NCBI GenBank assembly: GCA_016165875.1
Contig: JABBOT010000012.1
Span: 14,019,822-14,083,821 of the forward strand
Reading direction: 5' to 3'
Length of the DNA: 64,000 bases
From: Acanthopleura granulata
Lineage: Eukaryota > Mollusca > Polyplacophora > Chitonida > Chitonidae
Part shown: positions 23,388 to 34,665 of the stretch, one piece after another
Layout: the number at the start of each line of letters is the position of its first letter
Numbering within the stretch: the stretch's first letter is position 1
The notes under the pieces: generated by a model
What the model saw: the letters and a program-made list of their open reading frames with translations, nothing else
Database searches by the model: none
Told to the model about the DNA's origin: nothing
Program-made: the position numbers and the translations under genes

Positions 23388-25700
23388 GGTGGCTTTCTTT
23401 TGTGTATTAACTCAGTTTCTGTTGGCTCAGGTGTTTTGCTCACAAACTAGTTATTTTATTCACATGTTTTGCAGCACACAGAAGGAAGTTAGGTGTATTG
23501 TCAGCTTACATTCAACTAGTCCCTTCCAAAAATGCTGTTACCTCCCTTTGACAGGCTTTCTGACATTGAAAAAAAAATGCATTGTGTGTTATAAATGATA
23601 TTCTATTGCAGAGGATGAAGCTAAAAGCCACTGAGAGCTTTGTATAAAGATATTAGCTTTGGACATGAAATTAAAATGAGGCCTTGCAATAATTGTAAAT
23701 ACACCAGCCTGTAGACAGGAATTTGTTTAAACGTGTCTTAATGTGCACCATTGTGGGGCAAAGAATAAAAAAAATATAGTATAGCCTTAATTGGCTTTTT
23801 ACATGGCGTAATTAAGTTTGAAGATCCCCTGGGCCTGTTATTTAGAATAAGCAGTTGAGGAATCTCTTCTGACTTGTGGGTGTCTCAAGGAGATCTTAAG
23901 CAACTGTATAGCTTTGTCAAACTGAATTAGAGGAAGTGGACGTTTGGTAGAAAAAAAAACCCTAGTTTACAGCATTATATGTTTATTAAGTGTTTCGGTG
24001 TGATGGACCCCTGTGATTTTCCAGCTCAGTGGTATCCAGCTCTTTAGGAGTTTATATGATTGCTGTGGCATTCTGTCAAGGTCTAAGGTCAAGCAAACAC
24101 ATGCAGACTATTTGGCAAGCATTTATCCTTGCCACTGATGAAGATGTTTTTTGGTAGCCCCTGGAGCAGTAATTGCCACAAATGGGGTGGAATTTGGACA
24201 TATGGCCTGCTAAGGGTGATTTCTCTCTACCTCTAACTATGCCAGTTGGTTGTTTGTTCACCTTGTCATCGGCATGTGGACTGGAGAGCAGTTATATAGG
24301 TGCCATGGGCTACCCAGCATACAAACTACGTGTGATAGGATAACCAATCCCTAACAATCCTTATTTTCCTCTAAACCCTTTCCCATTGGTTGTGACACTA
24401 ATGAGCACACAGGTATAAGGTCCTGTACAGGGTCACTAATGTACATATGTAGAATAGTTATATGATATGCCTGTGTAATGAACTGTAGTTTCAAAAGATA
24501 ACCTTTTTAAATGAAAAAAAAGGGTAAAGTGATTAGCTCATGTATCATTATAAGTACTTCTGATTCAATTATTATTTTATCAGTGTACAATTATTACTCT
24601 TGGGTAACGATGTTAGAATTTCAACTGCAAAAACATCATATATGATAATGAATGTTGGGAATAGTGTCTCGGATATTTGAACCGATAAAAGAAAACCATG
24701 TACTCTGGAGGAATTAAATGTACAGTGTACTAATAAATCCTGATTCGGTGACAATAAAGACGGGTAACCAGATTTGTGTTTTATCAGTTCTTGGATAGGT
24801 TCAAGCTTATGTGGCTGTGTGACATACATCAGTGGAGAGTCTTGTTTCTTATTTGTCAGGAGCAGAGCTTTGTTAAGCTATCATCTGTCTGAGGTGTTCC
24901 TGTTAGATCCACATGGTTTTGGAAGGCAAATAAACAGCAGCAGTGTAATGGTAGTGAGCGGGCAGTTATTGACCCCCTGGGGAGGTTTTGGACAGGGGCT
25001 ACCGGGCAACTAAGGAAATGGTATCCCTGCAGGACCTCCTAATTGGGCACCAGACTGCAAAGCTAGTTAACACCAAATCCTCATGTTTATTTGACTGCCT
25101 TTTCAGAAAGATGGCAACACTCTGTTGTAGAGAAAAATGTGGTTTTAAAGTAATAGTGCTGTTGTTCATAGAATTACATTAAGATTGTGGTTGTATGTAA
25201 AGAAGAAAGAAATGAGGAGAAGAGGAGGGAAAACATGTTTCAGAAGCTCTTCACTTAGGTGCATCTATGGGAGAAGCTAGCCAGTAAGTGGTGTTGGGAG
25301 ATCAAGTTGGTAACATTGTCTACCTCACAATTACATCAGATGGATTTGACTCAGTAGGACTTGATACAGGATGTTTTACTAAGATCATTTAACAGTCTCT
25401 TGAACTGCTAACCTTGCAGCTGACATTAGGAAATGATTGCCTGCCTTTGTAAACACTTGTCTAGTTGTGCAGTTATACAGTAATACATGTTATGTATGTT
25501 TTATGTCTGTAGTACAGGTCTTTGAAAGATCATTGTCAGACTGTGAAAGAATTAAATTTCATTTTACCTCCTCACAGTTGTGTACGAGATCAGCAGATGG
25601 CCATTGTGTCCGTTCAAGCAGAGTAACATTTCCATGTATTGGATCAGAATCCAATGTAGGATCAGTTGATTTGTTAAAGCATGACAAAGTAATTGTCTTC
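23388..25700. other. Intron-like stretch, nothing recognised
   Basis: AT-rich sequence with short open frames in several phases. A minus-strand frame at 24,572-24,829 has protein-like composition in places but no visible splice sites, so it is not called. Confidence 0.45.
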
Positions 25701-25711
25701 AAACTTCTTCA

Positions 25712-25985
25712 TAGTTGTCTGTGTTCTTCAACATCTTCCTTGGAGTATGAAATGTGTGGTCATTCTTCAGAGTTGTCTGTGTTCTTCAACACCTACCTTG
25801 AAGATTGAAATATGTGTGCGTTCTTCAACATTTTGGCTGAAAGTATGAAATATGTGTTGTCATCCTTCAGTGCCTTGATTCCTTGAAGTATGGAAGTTGT
25901 GTCACCATTCTGGACATGTGGCCATTTATTTTTCCCGTATAAGAAGTTTTCCCTTGAAGTATGAGATATGTGAATTCATTTGTTA
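25712..25985. repeat. Degenerate 58-bp tandem repeat
   Basis: AGTTGTCTGTGTTCTTCAAC at 25,713 recurs at 25,771, a 58-base period. Diverged units follow with CCTTGAAGTATGAAATATGT-like cores to about 25,985. The open frame at 25,437-25,808 runs into this array and shows the duplication as repeated peptides. It is probably not a gene. Confidence 0.65.
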
Positions 25986-26656
25986 AATTGTTCATGTGCT
26001 TCAATATAACTTCTAGAAGAGTTCTGCCTTTAGACACATCAATAATACAACAGCGTTAAAATGATAATAGGTAAGTGGTGAAGACTTGTGACACCTGTAC
26101 ACTGGAGATGTGATCGGTATGACACTCTGGTGCCCGTGGGTTTGTCCCTAACACTGGCCAGGGTGGTTGTGGGTGGTCACTGACAATCCCATTATCACCT
26201 GCTCCCATACAGGCCGAGGGATATTGTTTCAAGCTGACTAGATAAACTGTATAGCCATACCTGATACACCAGAGACATAATCACGATGCAGTGTCTCATT
26301 GACATGCAGCGTTGTCCTCATTAAGTCCTATAAATCGTGCTAATGCATTTAAACTGAATAACTTCTCTGCTGTAGGTGTCACCTACCACCTTTGAATTAT
26401 TGTCATTCCTCAGCCCCTTGGCTGGTTTGTGTATAAAATATTTATATGTAATTTGAGGATATCATCCTGAACGAAGTTCTCATTTGAAGAATATGGTGAA
26501 CCTAACAGTTTTGAGCACATGGCATTTTTTCTCTTTCATTTGTACCTACTCCAATTCCTTATCTTCTATTTTTGTGAAATTATAAAACGCAACAACCAGC
26601 AGAGATTTGCTGGTATGTTTCATGTAATGAATCTAATAATTTGAAGGTTGTCCTAG

Positions 26657-26945
26657 TGTAAGTGTGGAAGAGAAATCCATCAATATGTCTCATTTGGCAG
26701 CTTATCAATGTAATAGTGTTAAGGCTGCTTCATGTGTGTGTTTCGTCTCCACTTAGGAATATAAATATGTCATGTGGAAATGTCAGAAAGGGAGCTGTTT
26801 TCTCAAACCAGTTGCCTCAGTATCCTCCTGTATGTCAGTGTTGTTACTTTTCAGTACAGTTCACTGCTGTGCAGAGTAAGACCTCATTTTTGACTGTCAC
26901 TTGTACTATAATCTGTGTGATTTAATCTTGGTTTTTGTCCGTTTA
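26657..26945. repeat. Dispersed repeat B, copy 1
   Basis: Matches 29,130-29,450 in the same orientation. Shared blocks include AATCCATCAATATGTCTCAT, TTGGCAGCTTATCA, GAATATAAATATGTCATG and CAGAGTAAG. An indel near 29,195 and about 15-20% divergence by eye suggest an old local duplication or two insertions of one low-copy element. Confidence 0.75.
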
Positions 26946-29129
26946 TGCTACATAGGACAGCTCTGAAAAGCAAAGGCATCATTTTGACACAAGATGCTGA
27001 AATATTGCATCAAAATGAGTAAAGTTTTCATTTTTCAGATTTACAGTACACTATGTAGTATTTTTGAAAAGTATGCATGGGACTATAGAATGCAAGAAAT
27101 TTTCTCACATGGCTGACACTAAATTTTCAGTCCTGCTGTTCAGTGGTTAAGAAAGTCAAATACATTATGGCAGTTTTGCTCTGCGACCTGTTTTGTGGTC
27201 AGGAAGGACGTTGAATCGGCCAGTACTGCTTTTCTGGAGCAAAATCCTACAGTGAGAAGACATCATGATGTAATATAGGGCAATGCTGCTCAGCACAAGT
27301 GATCATAATCTTGATGGTAACTAACTCATTGACTGAGCCCTTGAGAAATATACTAGGACATCTAAATTACAAAAAGTGAGAAAGAGATATCAGTTTTTCT
27401 GTGGAAAGACTTTGTTACAAGCACAAGTGTTAAACTACGGCTTTACCCCTATAAAGGTTTAACTTTTATGCCTGCCCAAACTATGAAGCCTTGTGACAGA
27501 ACAATTTGAATACCAATGTAACAACAGTTGCAAAGCTCTAATCTGTGGAGACACCATTTTGAAGTCACCAAAATTAGGGCACGCTTACATTTTTTAAGAA
27601 AAGTAATCTGAGAGGTATGTGAATTTTTGCTTTATACATGTATTTCTACACCCACATTTTGGTAGTATTATCTCTGTTAAGCTAGCCATTTCATATTCAA
27701 GATTAAACCATTTAACCTGCTAAGTTGTTTTGTGTAAAAAGTGAAAAGATATGTTGCACAAAACTGCAAACATTGGAGTGATGTGATTGTAAGACATGCT
27801 ACATCTGTATCTACCCCTCCCCTCCCCCCACCTCCTCAGTTCTCAGAGTGGCCAAGACCCCACATTAAGACAATTAAGAACAAGTCCTAATTACTACTGA
27901 TCACGCAGGTGTCGCTCCCTTTTAATTACTTCCTCATTTAAATTCCTGGCCAAAATTTATTCGTCCCCATGCATGTGAAAAGTGAAACTACATCACCTAA
28001 GTCAATAACAAATATTCCCTCCCCTCCCACCCATATAGTCATGCATCTCTGCCTCATTCATTCAACAATATAATTAAAATACGCGTAGCGGGCTGAGAAA
28101 TGTTCTGATGCAAGATGCACTATGAACCTGATATACCTGTAGGCCCTTACTGATGAAAGAAGCAGATAATGTATGTGTGGTAAACACTTAATTACCTTCG
28201 TTTTTATTATTCAAGAAAACAGTTTTTGTCAGTGTGTAAATGTATCCGGGTGTGAGCTGTGCACATGTGTAATGTAGCAGCCTATGCGCTCAGCACCATT
28301 AGCCCAGTAATTACTCACCTCCCTTAGTTTCCTCTTATCACGAGACCTGCTTAATTCTGAAGTCATATGATGTAAATTATTTTGTTATTTGCCTGTAAGA
28401 TTTTTGTTCACCCCTTGCTGTTTGGTTAATGGTATATGTCATTGGGGTATGGAAATGTTGAAAAACAAATCCCAAAGAAACTGGTGACAGGAAAGCTTAT
28501 TAATATTTTGAAAAATATACCGTACTAGGTTTGGGGTGTGTTTTGCCTCTGCTTTTTTCCGTCCTCTGTTTGAGGCAGCCTGTTAGTAAACAGTGTTATT
28601 GATGTATTATTTGATTGGTATCCTAAAGTTGAGGACCCACAGTTGAGGACATAGGAAACCACTGCTCTCCCCTGTCCACCTGACAATCCCCTGGCATAAG
28701 GCTGCATCCATGCCAGCAGCAGCTGGGTGACAGTGTGAACCCTGATTGGTTTAAGGTGGGTAAATTCAGTGAGCTCACACCTTAATGTACTATGACAACA
28801 AGAGCCCCTCTGAACAGTGAACATTACAGTGTGCATTTTTTGTTTAAATTTTTTTTTAGGTAGTGTAATGCAATCCACGTGTTCATTTTATGTCGGGTCT
28901 GAAACTATATTTTGAGATGTGTGCAATACTGTATTTGTAGTAGATATACTGCAGTAGACAATAAATAAACATATTTATGTAAATTTATGTAATTTATACA
29001 TAAATTACCATGGTGCCTATGAACTTGACAGTATTGTGAATGAAAATCTTGTCTTGTGACTGACTTTTTGCTAAACGTCCTATGGAAATATCCTGCTTTA
29101 ACGTACAATAAATCTGATAATATGAGCGA
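26946..29129. other. Intron-like stretch, nothing firm
   Basis: AT-rich sequence. A 63-base minus-strand candidate exon (28,742-28,680, CCAATCAG acceptor and CAG/GTGGAC donor, open in more than one frame) is too short to support. A C-rich run lies at 27,808-27,835. Confidence 0.45.
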
Positions 29130-29450
29130 ATGTAAATGTGGACCAGGAATCCATCAATATGTCTCATTTGGCAGCTTATCAGTGTAATAGTGTTATCATG
29201 ATCCATGTTAAATCTGCTCCATGTGTGTTTCATCTCAACTTATGAATATAAATATGTCATGGGCAAATGTCAGAAATGGAGCTGGGTTTTTTTTTATCCC
29301 ATTTCCCCCAACATCCATCAATACATGTAAATAATATAAAAGTGTGGTTACTTTTCAATACTCCTCACTGTTTAGCAGAGTAAGGCCTCATTTGTGACTG
29401 TCACGTCTCCCATAATCTGCCTGATTTTTGTTCTGTCTCTGTATAATGGT
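29130..29450. repeat. Dispersed repeat B, copy 2
   Basis: Second copy of the block at 26,657-26,945, about 2.47 kb away and in the same orientation. It contains an extra insertion and a run of T residues near 29,286. No inverted ends were seen. Confidence 0.75.
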
Positions 29451-30057
29451 AGCATTTCATCTCCTCTATGTGGCTCTACTGTATCTGATAAGTCATATTA
29501 ATGGAGCCCTTCCTTCTTAGCCTTATTCTCAATGGAAGATTAATTACGGAGATAGTCTGTTATAACTTCAGCTTTTTACCCCAAGTATTTCTGTAGCCCC
29601 ATCCTTGTTGTCTGTATATAGTAACGCTTATCAGTTGACACATGTGCTTTGAATACAACAGAAGTTCGAGTGTAGGGGGATTGTTCAGTAGAAAATCAAC
29701 GTCACACCTTTAACCATGGAAGATCTACATTCACCCTGCGGTCGTTGTTGGTGGGACCTTGGATGACAATAAGCACTTATTGGTGCGAGTTTCACCATTT
29801 TATCAAGTATTACAATCATTGAAGATCACTTTTCTTCCATCAGTACATGTATATGCCTTACCTAGAAAGTTGGAAAAAGTCAGAAACTTTCCAAAGGCCA
29901 GTGGTTCACCTGGTTTCTTTTCTCCCCTGCCCATATAAGTGAACACTAAGATTTGTGATGACATGCATCAGCTATCAAATAAATAAAATAATACATCTGA
30001 CACAACATCAGTCAGTGTTTCCAGTACACCTTATGTAAGTCATGAGGTAGTGTAAAT

Positions 30058-30255
30058 TTTCAACCTTTTCGATCACTAAAACACTTTTTTCAGTGGACTT
30101 TATGTGTAAAATGATTATGAAAATTGCATTAATGAGTTGTTTGTGGGATTAAAGATGTGAGCATTATGAAACTGTGCAAATTATCTCCCTACACCTCATA
30201 GTTGTGTCAAAATGTTTCAAAATATTGATTGCAGAGGTGGTTGAAAAGGTTGAAG
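30058..30255. mobile_element. MITE-like element, copy 2 (~198 bp)
   Basis: It starts TTCAACCTTTTCGATCACTA and ends GGTTGAAAAGGTTGAAG, the same inverted ends as the copy at 23,204-23,387. The interior AATGTTTCAAAATATTGATT and GCAGAGGTGG match closely. One end retains the full CTTCAACCTTTTCAACC complement. Both copies are in the CpG-poor, intron-like domain. Confidence 0.7.
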
Positions 30256-31073
30256 AATTTGGGTAGGTTATAGTTTTACTAAATGAGGCTGTTAGTAGAC
30301 ATTTCGTGGAAGGAATACACATATTACTTCAGTGGAAACATGTGTTGATCTTGAACTCATTGTTGTGTGCTTGTAAGTTTTGTAATTGCAGGACATGTTG
30401 GTTAGAGTAATGACAGTGAAATAATTTATATCATATGTTGACAAACACAGAGCAGATTGTAACATCCAAAAATTTCTGCTGAAATGGGTTCGTAATGTGA
30501 GACCTATATTTTCTTGGGTCGCGTCATTTTATGAACCTGGGTGCAGAGTGTCTCTATGTGGCAACACAAGAGAGTGGCGTACAAAAAATAAAGTTTCAAT
30601 TCAATAATAATCTACGTAATTAATCTGTTGAGATAACAAGCACTTCATATTAATTGTCTTGAATGAGGGCCTATTTTTGGTCTGTTTTTAGCAGCGTGAA
30701 TCAGGGTTTTACCTAGTGACAAAGCTTTGGACAAATCTGTCACGTACTGTCCGCAGTAGGAATTTCCTATCAACGCCCACTCACTTTATGAACAATCACC
30801 TGTGAGACAAAACTGTGTAACACAAGGCTTAGTTCCGCTGAGTCAGAAGGCCCCTGCACAGAACAAAACTGTGGTTATCATGTGGTTATTGTTTTGTGTC
30901 GGGGGACAGGCATAACGAGGAAGGATGAAGTTTTAAGACGCTATAGTCTGCCCAGTATCACAGCTGACACTTACAGGCCAGATATTGCACACAAACTTCA
31001 TGAAATTCACACACAACATGCTTTTCTTGTCTGTTCAAGCTTCGTGTATATAATATTGTTTGTTTATTTGCAG
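30256..31073. other. Intron-like stretch upstream of the exon at 31,074
   Basis: AT-rich sequence ending in a strong pyrimidine tract before the acceptor at 31,073. At about 30,585-30,610 AATAAAGTTTCAATTCAATA looks like a retroposon tail. No exon is recognised. Confidence 0.45.
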
Positions 31074-31188
31074 ATTCTCGTTGTGGATTATGCAGATGGG
31101 GGAACAATGCTCAGAGATTACAACATGGTACAGAGACATTCTGTTGGAACATTCTGTGACGTGACAGATGAAGACAAAACGAAAGACA
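31074..31188 (+). CDS. Candidate internal exon (115 bp), unidentified protein
   Basis: The acceptor TTTGTTTATTTGCAG and donor GACA/GTATGT bracket a 115-base open segment. It begins ILVVDYADGGTMLRDYN and ends with a charged VTDEDKTKD. It leaves one spare base, and the next candidate exon at 33,623 supplies the two needed to make a lysine codon. The DYADGGTMLRDY stretch loosely recalls a protein-kinase hinge, but the downstream residues do not follow a kinase pattern, so I do not call it one. A 32-bp minisatellite lies in the intervening intron. This is one of the better coding signals in the window. Confidence 0.5.
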
Positions 31189-31419
31189 GTATGTTCATGT
31201 ATTGGTTACAGTTATTAATAAATTATTTTGATAAAAGCTTGGTTTTGCTTTCATTGTTTAATGTAAATGTATTACATTTTACTATCAAGCCCCGTTAAGC
31301 GTTTTTTCCATGATTTTCATAGTTCAGCATCAAATGGATGTCTTTGACCAGTGAAGTCTATTGCAACCCAGCTCTCTCTCCCTCTCTCCTAGCAGCAGCT
31401 TTGCAATCGATGTTTGTTG

Positions 31420-31520
31420 GGTACCAGGAGCAGAGCAGTGGTTTACTCTGGGCACACCAGTTTCCTCCACTCATATACCTGACCACAGCCTTATTAGTGA
31501 AAATGAAATCAAATCAAATG
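31420..31520 (+). mobile_element. Degenerate V-SINE fragment
   Basis: GGTTTACTCTGGGCACACCA, then GTTTCCTCCACTCATATACC, then TGACCACAGCC and TTAGTGAAAATGAAATCAAA match the core and tail order of the SINE family at low identity. It is an old copy in the intron between the two exon candidates. Confidence 0.45.
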
Positions 31521-31689
31521 GTGGCTAGCATCAGTTTGTTTTACTGTTAAGTCACATTTTCAAGCCATTTCTGTGCTTCTCTTCCCACCATAACGTATTT
31601 GCTCACTATTTCTATCCTTTAACTTCTAAAATATGCCTTGCCACACCCTTCATTCTTGACTTATAAACAATTTGCAAGCTGTCCATTCT

Positions 31690-32335
31690 AAAGTATTGCC
31701 TGTGCCTCTGTTCTCTGGCCTCAAGTATTGGCCGTTCCCCTGCTCTCTGTCCTTATATATTGGCGGTGTCGCTGTTCTTCTGTGCCATGGTTTTCTCTCC
31801 TGTAGTATTGGCTGTACCATTGTTCTCTGTCCTCTAGTATTGGCTATACCCCTGTTCTTTGTCCTGAAGTATTGGCCATGCCCCAGTTTGCCCTCCTCAT
31901 TAGTGCTGGTTGTATCATTTTACTCCCTCCTCAAGTATTAGCTGTGCCTCTGTTCTGTGTCCTCAGGTACTGGCTATACCCCTGTTCCGTCCTCTTCAGT
32001 AGTATTGGTTGTGCGACTCTGCTCCCTCCTCAAGTATTAGCTGTACCTTTGTTCTCTGTCTGCAAGCTTTGCCTGTGCCTCTGTTCTCTCTCCTCACGTA
32101 TTGCCTGTTCCCCTGTTCTCTGTCCTCAAGTACTGGGTATACCTCTGTTCTATATCCTCAAATATTGGCTGTGCCTCTGTTCTCTGTCCTCAAGTATTGG
32201 CTGTGGCCTTGTTCTCTATCCTCAAGTATTGGCTGCAGCTATGTTTTTCATCCTCAGTGTTTGACATCCTAAGATATTGACTGTAGCTCTGTTTCTGTGC
32301 TCAGTTACTGGTTGTACCCTAGTCATCAAAGTCCT
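31690..32335. repeat. 32-bp minisatellite
   Basis: About 20 units resemble CCTCAAGTATTGGCTGTGCC plus TCTGTTCTCTGT. Three consecutive units near 32,158-32,255 are exactly 32 bases. Since 32 is not a multiple of three, all three plus frames read similar leucine- and serine-rich peptides in turn, giving false open frames at 31,672-32,272. It sits in the intron between the 31,074 and 33,623 exon candidates. Strand composition is strongly pyrimidine-biased. Confidence 0.85.
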
Positions 32336-32999
32336 CAAAGCCTTGTTGTGTACTTCCGCTAAAATAAGTGTGTTGCCTGGCTTTCACAATTTGTAAATTT
32401 CCATCGCTTTGCATGAAATTGTAGGCTGAATTTTATTAGTGACTTCTGAAACAGCTATCACATAGTCATTTATTGACATTAACATATGATACATGCCATA
32501 AAATATTGCCCAGAGATATTAAAATGTAACCTTTTTGTGGTATGACCCCTTTCTAAGATCAACAGAACTAGTAGCATCAGACAAGGGAAGTAAAATAGAT
32601 CATGGACTGAATTTTAGGCAAGATCCAGGATTCATCAGATCTCTATGTACTTACAAAACTCTAATATACATGTACTGAGAATGTAGCCCTGTAATTTATG
32701 TATCTCTCTCTGAAATCCAGCCCTTCAAAACAGGTTAGTATCTGTACCGGAAGCAGATAACTGAGCCCAGACGTGTGCATGGCAGTAAATTTCTCATTGG
32801 TGTAGTGGGTGTTTGAACTTCGTAGATAAACGAGCTGTGGATTATTAGTCAGCTATTCTCTGGCACATGTGGCTGGCCAATGGGCAGGGCCAGTGAGGTA
32901 GACATGGCACGTTTGAACTCTCGTAAAACTGACCAAAGAAGAGTGTATAAACAGGCCAGACCCTGATCAGCTGGCACGTCGGCTAGCTCAACACACCCG

Positions 33000-33019
33000 G
33001 TGACCTTTGGCCAGGTCAC
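33000..33019. promoter_or_regulatory. Everted nuclear-receptor half-sites (ER6-like)
   Basis: G-TGACCT, six bases (TTGGCC), then AGGTCA-C form two AGGTCA half-sites facing outward. Everted repeats with a 6-base spacer are a known binding geometry for some RXR heterodimers. The site lies within 300 bases of the abrupt CpG step, and TCAGCTGGCA occurs on both sides (about 32,968 and 33,028). Function is inference only. Confidence 0.35.
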
Positions 33020-33622
33020 AAACAGGTTGTCAGCTGGCAGTTTCGGGGTCATCCGGGTGCAGCGTTGTGTCGTCATCGACATGCCGGTGATACAATCTTA
33101 GGAGGGTCTCCAGTGGAGGGCCGGTGACCGGAAAAAGGCAACCGACTGAAACTGTATCGTTTTGCGTGGGCGAACTAAAGTATCGGGTGGCTTCAGAAAG
33201 TGTCAATTCTGCAGATATGTGTAACGTAACACCAATGGCCTGTTAGCTTATAGGGGTCCTTACCGATTACACATCATATGTATAGGTGTGGATCAGTTAC
33301 ATATTGCGTTTTACTACGAAACAATAATGCGTTGTAACGGATCTCTTAATCATAGGCGCGTTGTTATCTGATAATTCACATGCACTGTGCGGCGATTTCA
33401 CATAGCTCTCGCCGGCAAATAACCAAATTATTATAATGACCCGTCACAAAAACATGATGCTAAATGATACAATGGTTACATCCGCCTTCATTTATTACAC
33501 CAGACACTAGATGAAAGACCCAGTCGTAATATATGTAGATGTACTTATGGTTTGACTAGTGTTTGATGGTTGAGCGGTCGATTCTCAGTCGAGAATCCGT
33601 TATATTGTTTTTTGTTCCACAG

Positions 33623-33888
33623 AGAAGATTGTCTGGCATTTGTTTCAACGACAACCACTTGTCATTGAAAACCGTCTGAATTCCTGCACCGCTCGTTGCC
33701 TATGGTGGACTGATAACACGATTGCTCTGATGAGCCTGAACCCAGACAAACGAATCCAAACAGGCAGTATCTTCACTTTGGCAGTACTTGAGTTTGAACT
33801 CTCAATGGTTGCTCAACTGACCAATCGTACATTCAGTTTCCGACAGACTACCACTCTGAAATATTCACAACCTCATCAACGGTGTTAA
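33623..33888 (+). CDS. Candidate terminal exon (88 codons), unidentified protein
   Basis: The acceptor TTGTTTTTTGTTCCACAG precedes an open frame. After two bases that complete a lysine codon it begins KIVWHLFQRQPLVIENRL, then ARCLWWTDNTIALMSLNP, and ends in TAA at 33,886-33,888. The phase matches the donor at 31,189. Codon third positions are balanced, unlike the AT-rich flanks. The alternating hydrophobic segments around WWTDNTIALMS could be beta strands of a propeller-like fold, but I could not identify a family. The frame could also leave earlier through a cryptic donor. An AATAAA lies 159 bases after the stop. Confidence 0.5.
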
Positions 33889-34046
33889 AAGCAAGTGTTT
33901 ATTGAATGTAGTGAAAGACATACAGCCTCTTAGTGATTATAGACCGGTGTTAATAGCATTTGACATAACTGCACTGTTTTTTACCTGTGACGTGCTGTAG
34001 GGGTTTTGCAAGTCGCTACTTTATAAGCATTTACATGAACATTTAG

Positions 34047-34052
34047 AATAAA
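34047..34052 (+). terminator. Polyadenylation signal candidate
   Basis: AATAAA lies 159 bases after the stop codon of the plus-strand exon ending at 33,888, a normal spacing for a short 3' UTR. AT-rich DNA contains many chance hexamers, so this is supportive only. Confidence 0.35.
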
Positions 34053-34514
34053 CCCAAAGTTAAGTGCGGTAAATTGACAAGAAAGCGAAAGTCACTGGTT
34101 AGAAGTGTTACCATTTGGCGGCGATCGTACTGTCAACGCTTTCTTGGTTTTACGCTCCTTAATTGTTTAAGTCTTGTGTATTGGTAAACGATGGAGTGGT
34201 GTGACCAGTAGTCCGTTCTCCTCTTACCCGAAACAGTTAAGTTAACGAAGGTTGGCAACATTATATTGTTCATATATACGGTGCTCTCTTGGACCAAAAA
34301 GTCATGCCGAATACACCATCCAAATCCTAACGGCAAACCTTGTTTCAGTACGGTGACACCGTGCAGACCCAACTGTATGCTGGACCTTTCTGTATTGTCT
34401 GAGCTATAAAAACCATACTTTTGAAGTTAAAAGCTTTACACATACCGCTGTCAGGTATCAGACTTTACACGAGGAACACTTTCTTACGATACGATGCTTC
34501 ATAATTTTCATATT

Positions 34515-34665
34515 TCGCCTGCGGCTTGAAGTCTGGAGTGTTATTATGTACCTGGACAAAGTTGGTTGTTTACTTCGTTTTCATGTGCGGTCGTATATTT
34601 AAGCGGTGCATTCTTAAGGCGAATACACGGCGTTAAACACAAGTCAATTAATCAATCGATCACAC
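34515..34665 (+). mobile_element. Second SINE type, copy 1
   Basis: CTGCGGCTTGAAGTCTGGAG is followed by a diverged body, then TGTGCGGTCGTATATTTAAG, ATTCTTAAGGCGAATACACG, GCGTTAAACACAAG and a TCAATTAATCAATCGATC tail. The CGGCTT-AAGTCTGGAG block also occurs at 62,385-62,403 in another element with a related tail. It looks like a variant SINE subfamily sharing the V-type 3' half. Confidence 0.5.

Larger units (their letters stand above)
1..32750. other. CpG-depleted domain, probable methylated gene body or introns
   Basis: CpG is rare across this half except inside SINE copies and small islands near 9.6 and 13.3 kb. By hand count the 480 bases 32,281-32,760 have about 3 CpG, while 33,121-33,600 have about 26. 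In molluscs and other invertebrates methylation is mosaic and concentrated on transcribed gene bodies, and methylated DNA loses CpG over time. I infer that this half lies mostly inside one or more transcribed units with large introns. The sequence cannot show methylation itself. Confidence 0.6.

Noticed and set aside
28680..28742. 63-base minus-strand exon with CAG/GTGGAC donor
   Set aside because: Too short, weak acceptor, and open in more than one frame, so the evidence is not enough.
31074..31188. Protein-kinase hinge in DYADGGTMLRDY
   Set aside because: Only a short match. The following residues do not fit a kinase and no catalytic loop or DFG motif is visible nearby.
31672..32272. Open frames of 87-130 codons with leucine-rich repeats
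   Set aside because: They come from the 32-bp minisatellite and all three frames read similarly.
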